Source: Sepiola atlantica
Taxonomy: Eukaryota > Mollusca > Cephalopoda > Sepiida > Sepiolidae
Reading direction: 5' to 3'
Assembly: GCA_963556195.1 (NCBI GenBank)
Contig: OY744522.1
Coordinates: 34,200,443 to 34,264,442 of the forward strand
DNA length: 64,000 nucleotides
A model generated the notes under the pieces. It worked only from the letters and a program-made list of their open reading frames with translations, was not told where the DNA came from and did no database searches. How positions within the stretch are numbered: the stretch's first letter is position 1; the number at the start of each line of letters is the position of its first letter. Shown here in pieces: positions 40,075-51,100 of this stretch. Made by a program: the position numbers and the translations under genes.

Positions 40075-41100
40075 TACATTCTGCCAATCAGCCGCCGGGG
40101 TCGATGAAGTCTCTGACCCGTAGAGCAAGACCAGCAGCATGCTGTTGTTGAACAAGTTGTTGAACAGGTTGTCTTGTGGGTGTCCACTTCCGCAATGGGG
40201 TTGTAGCTGGCCCAGGTAGTCATCCTTCTGCGTGACAATTTGTAGCTGTGCTTCATGGTCAGTTACTGGCCGAGGTAGATGTAGCTGTCAATCTATGATG
40301 ATGTCGTCCATGAATTAGGTGTTGTGCATCCACTTGGTCTTGGCCACGTTGATCTTGAGCCTAACTACACTGCCAACCTGGTCGAATTCAACCAGGTGTC
40401 ACTGTATTCCTGCCACCGAATGGCTGACTAGCACGATGTCATCAGCTAAGCGCAGATATTTAAAACATTGCCATTGATCTTGATGCCTGTACCGCTCCAG
40501 TCGGATTAGCAGAATACGTGTTCCAGGCAGGAGGTAAACAGGAATCGTTGGTAACTCTGTTTTACCCAAGACTCAACCGCGAGAAGCAATGGTCAGTCGA
40601 ACAAGTATCTGCGTATTGCAGTTCTATGTACTTCTTATCAATCCCTTATTTTACAGGGCGGGCAGTACGGCATTGATCCCGACGCTCTTGAAGACCTGGT
40701 CAAGGATCTTGCGCTTGTTCATATAACGGCTGAAACGGCTGACCACAACTTTAGCAATTCGATTTCGATAATCTCCAGTCTGGGTGCTCGTTTTTTTCTG
40801 CATGTTGGACTTCATTGTCTAGCGCTGGTATAATGCCAGGCAGTTGATCGTGCTGAAGAATGTGCGTGGCGACTAGGACCTTACTGGCAAACAGATTGCT
40901 GTAGACGTGCTGGCATTTGTTCGTCTATTCATTGGCAGCCTTTAAAACCGGGTCTGGCCTCATTGCTGCTGCATTGCACATCAACACCTTTTCAACAGGC
41001 GATTTTCAACAGGTGCATGATTTTGTACAACTCCAAGTCGGCTTTGGGTTTGGCTCCAATCAGTTTGCAAAGCAGAACATACTTAACATGGTCTGTCCCA
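40075..41100 (-). pseudogene. RTE-like LINE reverse transcriptase remnant
   Basis: On the minus strand: LADDIVLVSHSVAGIQ (catalytic ADD box, about 40405-40455), LVEFDQVGSVVRLKINVAKTKWMHNT (about 40320-40400), DYLGQ (about 40215) and NNSMLLVLLYGSETSSTPAA (about 40085-40145). This order, with the terminal LYGSETW-like motif, is characteristic of RTE/BovB-type and craft-related non-LTR reverse transcriptases. It is full of stops. The upstream part (40640-41100) is poorly recognisable. Confidence 0.6.
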
Positions 41101-41340
41101 TCTGCCTGTGTTACATAGCCCCCTAAAGGGCGCGGCACCAAAAGGTATTTGTTACATAGCTCTCAAAGGGGATTGGCACCACAGGGGGATTCATTACATA
41201 GTCCTCATGAATATTAAAGCCACGAAAACCACACGAAAAGTCTATTAAACGTTCTCAACAAAACGAAAGTTTATGAAAGTTTATTAAGAGATTATTATCT
41301 TTCTTTAATTCATTTCGTAAGGCACTTTCAATACACATTT
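41101..41340. repeat. Short direct repeats
   Basis: 'gttacatag' followed by 'aaagggg/aaaggg' and 'ggcacca' occurs two to three times (41112-41205). Confidence 0.6.
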
Positions 41341-41344
41341 TCTT

Positions 41345-42070
41345 AAAGCGATTTTAAGCCTTTAAACTGTCGGTCCATTTTCAACCAATTCTCGTTAAAA
41401 CATCCTTTCTTAAAACATTTCAAATTACGCATTTCAAACATAGCATTTTAAATATAAGTCTCTTTTAAATTCTTTAAAGTTCTTTTCGTTAAAATATCTG
41501 TTCTTTAACCTTTAAACACCTCAAAATGCACGAAGAAAGTTACCTTACAGATTTCTGCCTCCGCTGGTAATGGGTTTGCTGACACACTCATCTCTGTTGC
41601 TGGCTCGTGATCGCAATGGTGTACCTGTTTTCGGGGCAGATTCTGTTTTCAAGCACGAAGACAAAGACATTCGGAGACGAGATTTTATGAGAGAGATTTC
41701 TGTTCTTTTATTTCACACTTCGGTTGGAGAGGTTTCCACTCGTCGGTTCTTCATTCAAACTCTGTCTTTCATACTGCTCTGTGGAAATGTGACGGGATGC
41801 AATCGGCTATTTTCTTCTAAGTATTAGCCCATATCTGGCGATGTCACCTAGACTGCACGCTTCCATGGTGAACTTTTGACGAGAACTGATTTCTCACCAG
41901 GGATCTGTGACGTCAGAGCCCTTTGACCTTTCAACGAATGTCATAACAGCACTCAAATCGCTTTTGTGTCTAACCTTTTTGATCCGAGCGTTTCCTCTCG
42001 GCCAGGTTTAACCAGTTGTTATGATTTTTTCGGACTTAGTCATTCCGCTGACAAATGTATTTGTCCCAAA
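41345..42070 (-). mobile_element. Possible relic of a CsRn1-like leader and LTR
   Basis: 'aagcctttaaactgtcggt' (41355-41373) matches the leader of the CsRn1-like element at 20783-20801. 'aatgtatttgtcccaaaatc' (42053-42072) resembles the LTR segment 'ttgtatttatcccaaacaac'. No LTR pair or target duplication is visible. An 85-residue + frame at 41570-41827 is unrecognised. Confidence 0.3.
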
Positions 42071-42139
42071 ATCACATATGCACTTAATTTGTACTTCCTC
42101 CTATTTCTTTCACCCAGTTCATAATTCATACTAGCTAAT

Positions 42140-43370
42140 TTTACACGTTTACAGAATATAGGGCCCGTCATAATATAACACCTGTATCCAGCACACCCTT
42201 ATGATGTGGTTCACTGTTTTATCGCTTTGTCCACATATTCTACATTTAGAGTGTTCCTGTGTTTTGTCTATCTTGGTTTTCGTGTAGATTGTTCTTATCG
42301 CGTTATTTTGTGCAGCTGTCAGTAGCAATTCGATTCCTCTTTTCAAATGTCCTTTTCATAGCCATGACCATGTTTTTGTGTGCCATTTCTTTGTCCAGTC
42401 TAGTAATCGTCGATGTAGCTGCTTCTCTTCCCACTTTCTTTAATATTTTTTTTCCAGCCTTTCTATATTTTGTATTTTGTATAATGTATTTCTCTATTCC
42501 TTTTATCGCATTGTCTATGAAATCTTCAATACTTACTAGTCCTCTTACATCTTCTTTCCTTTTCACACAGTCAGTCAGTATCATTTGTTCATTAGTTTCT
42601 TGGTTATTTGATCCAGGTTCTCAAGATCCTCTTTTTGTCCAGTTTATGAAAAATCCAGAGTATATTACTAGGAACACTGCGCAAGTATTAATTCCATTTA
42701 TTAAGTTTTTACCATATAATTTAGTTTTCAGAAATTCTCTTCTTCTTTTTCTCATTTTAGTCAACTCTTTCATCTTTGTTGCTTTGATAGTATCTGCGTC
42801 CTAAACGCTGAGATACTTATAAAATTCATAAAGTGCCCTCACCTCATTGTTTCTATGTCCTTAGTTGTTTCTAGTTTTCCCTTCTCCATTTAAAGTAATG
42901 CACATTTTTCTAATCCGATTTTCGTTCCTATGCTTTTGCTAAAGAGTCTATACTGATTAGTGTTTCTAGCTCCTTTTTGTTTTTTGCTTTTTCAAAATAG
43001 TTTCAGATAATCCATATACATGAGATTAATTCATATTCTGCATTGTATCTTCTGAGTATGTTGGTTAGTAACATTACAGCTATGAAAAAAGTAGTGGAGA
43101 TAAGAAGTCTCCATGGAAAATGCTTTTCTAAATTCTAATATATGTTCAGTATTTTCCTCCATGTGTCAGTTTCAGTCTCCATTTTTTCATTACTTTCTTC
43201 ATAAAGTTGACAATTTAGTTTGGTAGTTAAGCATTCAATTATCCATGTTTGGAGACTTGTGTCATATGCTTTCTTGTAATCGCTTCCTGCATTGGTATAC
43301 TTTTTTTTATTATTTTACTTCTTTGAGTATCTCTTCACTAAGTTGTGCCATTAAGATTTTCACACGGTTG
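42140..43370 (-). pseudogene. R2-like LINE remnant, RT palm to CCHC finger
   Basis: Minus strand, in several frames: YKKAYDTSLQTWIIECL-like motif and FPWRLLISTTFFIAVMLLTNILRRYNAEYEL (counterpart of QGDSLSPLLF in the RT) at about 43000-43260. A thumb/linker region follows, then LLLTAAQNNAIRTIYTKTKIDKTQEHSKCRICGQSDKTVNHIIRVC (CCHC finger) at 42190-42330. The endonuclease is lost. The element continues on the other side of a solo LTR at 44042. It is inactive. Confidence 0.7.
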
Positions 43371-44045
43371 GTAGTGTTGGAATTTATTAAAACCCCCTTC
43401 ACTGATTGGCTGTTGCTATGTCCCTTAAGGGCCTCACAGATTGGCTGTCGGGCATTGCAACCCCTTTTTTCTTAGGTGTCACGTGAGCCAGCCCTTAAAA
43501 AGGCCTTGCACATGACCTCCTGCCGTTACCCGAACTCTATACAGGCTCTTTTTCGACTCCGCTCAAGTCTGCAATACAACGGCTGGTCTCCTCAGTGACA
43601 ACAGCTCACGACGGCAGTCACAGAGAATGACCTCCCGCCGTTACCCGAACTCTATATAGGCTCTTTTTCGATGACTCCTCTCAGGTCAGCAATACATCGG
43701 CTGGTATCCTCAGTGACAACAGCCCACGATGGCAGTCACAGAGAATGATCTCCCGCAGTTACCTGAACTCTATACAGATAAGTTCACACGAACCACGTTT
43801 TCGCAAACCCCCTCTCAAATTCACCAATGCCTAACTGAACTTTTAAAATTCTGTAAATATTCTATGACTCCACCTTTCTCTTTCTTACACAAATTGCTGT
43901 GAAACTACATTCTAATGTTTTGTGTTCCTTCTCTCAGGCTTTCATCCTATATCTCTCCTTTGGTGATTTATCTGCACATTGTTACCCCATTCTCACGTGG
44001 GAGAATTGAACTTTATTTTCAGGATTATTTTAATCCCAACAGTAG
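43371..44045. mobile_element. 667-bp solo LTR with 4-bp target duplication
   Basis: LTR 43375-44041 runs from TGTTGGAATTTATT to TTTTAATCCCAACA, giving a TGTTGG/CCAACA inverted terminus. It is flanked by GTAG on both sides (43371-43374, 44042-44045). It splits the R2-like LINE remnant, giving the relative order of insertion. Inside are two CAAT-like 'gattggctgt' sites, a 'ttaaaaagg' TATA-like box and an internal ~118-bp tandem repeat. The family was not identified. Confidence 0.75.
43515..43780. repeat. ~118-bp tandem repeat inside the solo LTR
   Basis: Two full copies and a partial third of a unit containing 'gttacccgaactctata', 'ggctctttttcga', 'cctcagtgacaacag' and 'ggcagtcacagagaatga'. 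Confidence 0.85.
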
Positions 44046-44200
44046 GCAGGTTATCAGTCTGTAGTTGCTTAGGATCCTTTCCTCCTACCTGACCTTTTGA
44101 ATTAATATAGTTTTCCGTTTAGTCATCAACTCAGTTAATATAGCATTTTTGGACACCCATGCATCCACAACTGCAACACCCATTCCGAGGTTTCTCTTAC
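44046..44200 (-). pseudogene. R2-like LINE remnant, RT N-terminal part
   Basis: Minus strand, broken frames give MTKRKTILIQK and an ITCL-like block, matching the R2-type 'TILIQK...NYRPITCLP' region. It continues the copy at 42140-43370. Confidence 0.6.
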
Positions 44201-44534
44201 AACATCAATGTAACCAATTGGATGTGACTTCCATTGTTTATTAATGGGGGTATTTCGTAACCTTTGTAGATGACGTTCCCATCAAATCACCAGATATTTA
44301 TTTACGACCAACATTGTCCCCCGTGTCGATCGGCCAGGTTTTGTTTCTTTCGGCCAGGTGCATGTCTGTGTCAAGTAGATTTTATTTCTTCTGCCTGTTA
44401 TGTGCTATTTCCGGCACACAAGACACAATATTCAACATATTTATGTGTATTTGATCGACGTTCGCTGGTTATGTGGGTTGGTTTCCGCGCTCGAGGGTTT
44501 TCCTTAATATTCGGCTATTTTCATTAATGTTGTG

Positions 44535-45240
44535 CGTTGTACGGTGTCGTTCCTTCCTTTGATTCCAATTTCTCCTAATCTTTTCTTTTAAGGTTTTTCG
44601 GAACTGTTCGTGGTGCGCCTTGTTATTGGTACAACATTAACTTTCTTCATCTTCCATATTCCATGTCCCAATTCAATCGTGCTTTTCGTTTCACGCTGCG
44701 TTATCCGTTTTTTGTGTCTATACTATTTGTCTGTATGATCAAAGTGCAGACGTTTGCATAGTTATCAATGGACTGCCTTTCCCACACAGTCACCACGTCT
44801 GTTTTTATATTCTTTCTGGGCTAGTTAGTTGCATTCACTTATCGTATACTCTGTTCAGGTGTCCTTTTCGTAGCCATGTATGTCCAGGTATTTTCGTGCA
44901 TCTCTTCTCTGGTCAGTCTTATAAATTGTCCATGTAGCTGCTTCTTTTCTCATTTTTATTTTCTCGTCTTTTTGTTTCCAGTTTCGCTGCTCCTCGTGTT
45001 GTTAAATTTTGCGGTGTCGCTTGCTGCGATGATCAGCCTTTGTGTCTTCTGGGCTATGTATTTTTTTCAGTTCGTTTTGCATCCGTTTTCTATACTTATC
45101 AAATCCTTTCCCTTTTCCTCCCTTTTACGTAAAATTGGTCAGTATCATCTTTTAGGTGTAGTGAATTTTACATGGTCCAGTTCTTCTTTTGTCTAGCCTG
45201 TGAAGGGTTCAGAATATATTATTGCCCAGATATTTATTCT
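44535..45240 (-). pseudogene. R2-like LINE C-terminal remnant
   Basis: Minus-strand pieces include QLHGQFIRLTREEMHENTW (about 44885-44945), a degenerate CCHC region and a terminal GAPRTVPKNLKR block (about 44585-44630). Diverged from the copies at 1-1260 and 42.1 kb. Confidence 0.6.
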
Positions 45241-45264
45241 TTTTATCAGGTTTCTACTATATAA

Positions 45265-45290
45265 TGTGGTTTCTTCTTCTTCTTCGTCTT

Positions 45291-45359
<69 letters not shown>

Positions 45360-45402
45360 GGTAGTTGTAGTAGTAGTAGTAGTAGTAGTAGTAGTATGTA
45401 TG

Positions 45403-45432
<30 letters not shown>
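45265..45432. repeat. Compound (CTT)n(ATT)n(TAG)n(TATG)n microsatellite
   Basis: Four different short repeats in succession, about 40 bp before the acceptor of the next SLC34 exon. Poly-Lys/Asn/Thr frames are spurious. Confidence 0.95.
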
Positions 45433-45434
<2 letters not shown>

Positions 45435-45473
45435 ATATTTAAACAAATATTTTTCCTGCATTTTCTCCAAAAG

Positions 45474-45592
45474 GTTATCTTTATAAGTTGAGTGGTGCGA
45501 TCCTTAATAGTATGTCGCTGAAATCCGTAAATGCTTCGAACCCGGAACTGCTGAAGAAAATCACAAAGCCATTTACGTCTACAATTATTCAG
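45474..45592 (+). CDS. SLC34A: SLC34-family cotransporter, exon after the GANIGTS region
   Basis: A 119-nt exon (AAAAG acceptor, GTAATT donor). With the split Gly it encodes GYLYKLSGAILNSMSLKSVNASNPELLKKITKPFTSTIIQ. In SLC34 proteins the membrane segment ending LP(L/V)E is followed by a stretch with PELLKVIT-PFT-LIIQ; the PELLKKITKPFTSTIIQ match is close. It leads into the large extracellular loop. The exon ends in phase 0. The next exon is not certain; a candidate is at 62310, more than 16 kb downstream. Confidence 0.92.
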
Positions 45593-46079
45593 GTAATTAT
45601 TATCTCATTATAATTATGCGTGTTCCCGTTTTCTCAAATCGTCCGGTGTATCACTCTCCCTATTCGCGCCCCCTATCCTCTATGGTGAATGTTTTAGATA
45701 CCTTTTAGAGAGAAAGTCAATATCAAAAAAAAGAATGGCAAAGTCTACCTATACAAAGATATATCATTTTTTTTTTGTCAACCAAAAGTAAAGAAATAAT
45801 TATATTTCAGAAATTGAAAAACAAGAAGTTGTTTAGTCTTTAAGAAGAAGTTGATCGGACATGTTTGTTTCGGCTGTCGCTGTGTGCGATTGCATGTAAC
45901 AATCTATAAGCTTAGTAGACTAGTAGACAATTTGGGTATGTGTGTTTGCCTTTGTATAGTCAGTGTGAAAGTATGTGCATGAATTTGAGTAGTTTATGAA
46001 TGCAAGAAGTAAAATTTAGTTTGTATGAGAGTGTGTGCGAACTTGTGTATATGTGAGTTCGACAAGCTGTGTGTATGTG

Positions 46080-46352
46080 TTACCTAACTGTGCCAGAAAA
46101 ATAAACCAAAACAGTTTTTACGGTAATTCAACTTCACCGATTTTCAATACCACCACTTTTTCTCTGCTTTTCTCTCTGTAATCCAAATCGCTTTTCTTGC
46201 TCCCCAGATGTCTTCTTCATTCATATCAGCTGATCTCCACATATGCAAATCAGATATCACTATAAAAATTTGCACTCATGAAGAGAAGCCCTTCTTTACC
46301 CTGCAGACACCACATGCGAAGCACCTCATCCTCTTTCCTGCTGGCAAGTTTT
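46080..46352. repeat. ~273-bp direct repeat, left copy
   Basis: About 90% similar to 47132-47404 (shared 'gttacctaactgtgccagaa', 'atgcgaagcacctcatcctc'). The two copies bracket the integrase fragment, like remnants of LTRs or a local duplication. On the minus strand this copy would encode the CxxC-rich tail of the same Pol. Confidence 0.8.
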
Positions 46353-47110
46353 CCTCTTCATTGTCACACTCCACCCTGATCGTATGATCGCACAAGTGAC
46401 AAGTGGTGGCTGGTCGCTTTATCCTAGTACTTCTCCATAGTGAGACAGTTATTTCTTCTTCTCTTACATCAGATGTACCAGGACCTGAATTGGCAATGAA
46501 ATAAGGCAGCTATTCTTCCTCACTTTCAGACGCAGAACTACTACTACTACTTGAATCTGGTTCTCTCCATTCAGTACTCTCTGATGATGTGTCATCATTG
46601 TCGTCCACTACCGGTGCTAAACTGAGACGTGGGCGCATGTCTCCTACATGTCGAAGCGTGTCATTGACGACCACCGACTGTGGACATATCACTCCGGTGA
46701 CACGACCTGGTCTGAATTTCGATGTGCAACGTCCTTGTGGATTTTTCACCCAAACTGTGCCCCCCCCCCCTCTTTATAAGGTGCAGAGATCCCATGGTGA
46801 GTCGGATGGGGCACAACATTGACCTCTTTCACTCTGATCTGGTATGAGTACAACAAATTGGCAGGTGCTGATGAGGCAGACACATCATCCTTGGAGGGTA
46901 ACGTTGTACCAATACACAGTCTCCATAACAGGGCAGCTCTTTCGTGCAACAATCCGCTTCACTGTCCTATGACAGCTTTCTATGATACTATTTCCTGATG
47001 GGCTGTATGCACAGCGTGGCCGGAAGTTTACACCCCACTCGTTCGTGAACTGCCTGAATTGTTGACTACAGAAGGCAGTGTCATTATATTTAAGTCGAAA
47101 AACTGTCCAT
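46353..47110 (-). pseudogene. Gypsy-type integrase C-terminal fragment
   Basis: Minus strand. The integrase core starts in NDTAFCSQQFRQFTNEWGVNFRPRCAYSPSGN and continues SIIESCHRTVKRIV (D and E of the DDE triad, about 46960-47095). After frame changes there follow ANLLYSYQIRVKEVNVVPHP and KNPQGRCTSKFRPGRVTGVICPQSVVVNDTLRHVGDMRP (C-terminal integrase domain, 46630-46750). An acidic Ser-rich tail comes next, then RSTRIKRPATTCHLCDHTI (about 46390-46450). RNase H and RT are absent. It is inactive and related to the tail at 27.3 kb. Confidence 0.7.
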
Positions 47111-47131
47111 TTTAAGCCAAAATAGCTTGTT

Positions 47132-47404
47132 ACCTAACTGTGCCAGAAAAATAAAACAAAAAAGTTTTGATGGTAATTCAACTTCACCGATTTTCAAAAC
47201 CATCACTTTTTCTCTGCCTTTCTCTATGCAATCGAAATCGCTTCTTTTGCTTCCCAGGTGTCTTCTTCATTCATATTAGCTGATCTCCATATATGCAAAT
47301 CAGACTTCATTATAAAAATTTGCCCTCATGAAGAGAATCCCTTCTTTATCCTGCAGACACCACATGCGAAGCACCTCATCCTCTTTCCTGCTGGCAAGTC
47401 TTCC
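47132..47404. repeat. ~273-bp direct repeat, right copy
   Basis: See 46080-46352; 1,052 bp apart. Confidence 0.8.
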
Positions 47405-48130
47405 TCTTCATTGTCACAGTATGATTTAGTTGTGTTTAGTAGTTTCTGAATGTTTCTTGTTGCGTCTGGTACGGCTGTTTTTAGAGAGACGTTGCACTGA
47501 GTCTGACAAAAAAGTGGGAAAAGAGGCAGAGAAAGCTGCTGTTTGGGAGTTTATATTACGTGCGAAATTCGAAGGTGAATATTTTGCACTTGTGATTGGT
47601 TGAAAGAAGTTGCTGGCAGAAATAATGTCCACTCGAAAGTCGTAATGAAAAAAACCCAACCAATCTCGACAATTATAGTTTAGCTGCGTCACCAATTTTA
47701 GCTGCTTTAAATCAGGAAAAAAGTCAGAATGACGAACTTACTTGGAAGAATTAGCAAGTCTGGTCGAATCCGACTGAAATAGAAATGTTATACAAAGAAA
47801 AGGTCACCATTCTTCCTTCGAAATAAATAATGGCTCCACAACTAAACAGACGTTAATATTTATTGACGAGAACACAGGAACACACTCGAGATGATGCGAT
47901 GGGCTGAGCAATGTCGGTTAAATTATGTAGTATCCTAGAGTTCATAAAGAAGCAATGATTACGCAATCTTAAAGCCAAATTACCATCTCAGTCGAAACAT
48001 ACGTACATCGATACAAAATAGTTCGCAGCAACAGATTTTTTATCTTCTCCCTACTTCAATAAACTTTTTGTTGTTTCTTGTTATAAAAGAAGTGTTGTTT
48101 CTCTTTCGTGAAACGTTTTCGTTTTTCTCT
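47405..48130. other. No gene recognised
   Basis: Unique-looking AT-rich sequence between the direct repeat and the satellite; short frames only. Confidence 0.45.
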
Positions 48131-48134
48131 ATAT

Positions 48135-51100
48135 TAATAAAATATAGAAATTAATATAAGTATTTCTATATTTATTTCTATATTTATTTCTATATATATT
48201 TCTATATTTATTTCTAAATTTATTTCTGTATTTATTTCTATATTTATTTTTATATTTATTTTTATATTTATTTTTATATTTATTTCTATATTTATTTTTA
48301 TATTTATTTTTGTATTTATTTCTATATTTATTTTTATATTTATTTCTATATTTATTTTTATATTTATCTTAATATTTATTTCTATATTTATTTCTATATT
48401 TATTTCTATTTTAATTTCTATATTTATTCCAATATTTATTTTAATATTTATTTCTATATTTATTTTCATATTTATTTCTAAATTTATTTCTTTATCTATT
48501 TATTTCTATATTTATTTCTATATTTATTTCTAAATTTATTTGTTTTTTATTTCTATATTTATTTCTATATTTATTTTTATATTTATTTCTACATTTATTT
48601 TTAGATTTATTTCAATAATTATTTCTATATTTATTTCTATATTTATTTCTATATTTATTTCTATAAGTATTTCTATATTTATTTCTATATTTATTTCTAT
48701 ATTTATTTCTATATTAATTCCTATATTTATTATTATATTTATTTTTATATTTATTTTTATATTTACTTTTAGATTTATTTTGAGATTTATTTTGATATTT
48801 ATTTTTATATTTATTTCTATATTTATTTTTATATTTATTTCTATATTTATTTTTATATTTATTACTATATTTATTTTTTATATTTATTTTTATATTAATT
48901 TTTATATTTATTACTATATTTATTTCTTTATTAATTTTTATATTTATTTCTATATTTATTTCTATATTCATTTTTATATTTATTTCTATATTCATTTCTA
49001 TAATTATTTTCATATTTGCTTTGATATTTATTTCTATATTTATTGCTATATTTATTTTCATATTTATTTTTATATTTATTTGTGCATTTTTTCTGTATTT
49101 ATTACTATATTTATTTATTTTATTTTCATATTTCTTTCTATATATATTTCTATATTTCTTTCTATATTTATTTCTATAAGTATTTCTATATTTATTTCTA
49201 TATTTATTTTTATATTTATTTCTATATTTATTTTTATATTTATCTTAATATTTATTTCTATATTTATTTCTATATTTATTTCTATTTTAATTTCTATATT
49301 TATTCCAATATTTATTTTAATATTTATTTCTATATTTATTTTCATTTTTATTTCTATATTTATTTCTTTATCTATTTATTTCTATATTTATTTCTATATT
49401 TATTTCTAAATTTATTTGTTTTTTATTTCTATATTTATTTCTATATTTATTTTTATATTTATTGCTACATTTATTTTTAGATTTATTTCAATAATTATTT
49501 CTATATTTATTTCTATATTTATTTATATATTTATTTCTATAAGTATTTCTATATTTATTTCTGTATTTATTTCTATATTTATTTCTATATTAATTCCTAT
49601 ATTTATTTCAATATTTATTTCGATAATTATTTTTATATTTACTTTTATATTTATTTTGATATTTATTTTGATATTTATTTTTATATTTATTTCTATATTT
49701 ATTTTTATATTTATGGCTGTATTTATTTCTATATTTATTTCTATTTTTATTTTTATATTTATTTCTATATTTATTTATATATTTTTTGCTATGAGTATTT
49801 CTATATTTATTTCTATATTTATTTTTATATTTATTACTATATTTATTTTTTATATTTATTTGTATATTTATTTTTATATTTATTTCTATATTTATTTCTA
49901 TATTCATTTTTATATTTATTTCTATATTCATTTCTATAATTATTTTCATATTTGCTTTGATATTTATTTCTATTTTTATTTCTATATTTATTTTCATATT
50001 TATTTTTATATTTATTTGTGCATTTTCTTCTGTATTTATTACTATATTTATTTATTTTTATTTTCATATTTATTTCTATATATATTTCTATATTTCTTTC
50101 TATATTTATTTCTATAAGTATTTCTATATTTATTTCTATATTTATTTTTCTATTTATTTTCATATTTATTTTTATATTTATTGGTATATTTATTTTCATA
50201 TTAATTTCTATGTTTATCTCTATATTTATTTCTATATTTATTTCTATATTTATTTTCATATTTATTTTTATATTTGTTTCTATATTTATGTCTAGATTTA
50301 TTTCTATATTTCTATATGTTTTATTTCTATATTCATTTTTGTATTTATTTCAATATTTAGTACTATATTTATTTAATTTTTATTTCTATATTTATTTCTA
50401 TATATATTTCTATATTTATTTCTATATTTATTTCTATAGTATTTCTATATTTCTTTCTATATTCATTTTTCTATTTTTTCATATTCATTTTTACATTTAT
50501 TTCTATATATATTTTTATGTATTTTTCTAATTTCTATATTTATTTTTCTATTTATTTTTCTATTTATTTTTATATTCATTTTTAATTTATTTCTATATTG
50601 ATTCGCATATTTATTTACATATTTATTTTAATATTTATTTCTATATTTATTTCTATATTGGTTTCTATATTCATTTTTATATTTATTTTCATATTTATTT
50701 CTATATTTATTTTCATATTTATTTCTACATTTATTTTTATATCTATTTTTATGTTTATGTTTATATTTATTTTCATCTTTATTTCTATAGTTATTTGTTT
50801 TTATTTCTAATCTTTTTATATTTATAACTATATTTATTTATTTTTTATTTCTTTATTTATTTCTATATATATTTCAATATTAATTTATATATTTATTTCT
50901 ATTAGTATTTCTATATTTGTTTCTATGTTAATTTCTATATTTATTTTCATATTCATTTTTATATATTTTTCTATTTATTTTCATATTTATTTTATATAAA
51001 TTTCTATATTTATTGGTATATTTGTTTTAATATTTATTTTTTTATTTATTTTTCTATTCATTTTCATATTCATTTTTATATTTATTTCTATATTTATTTG

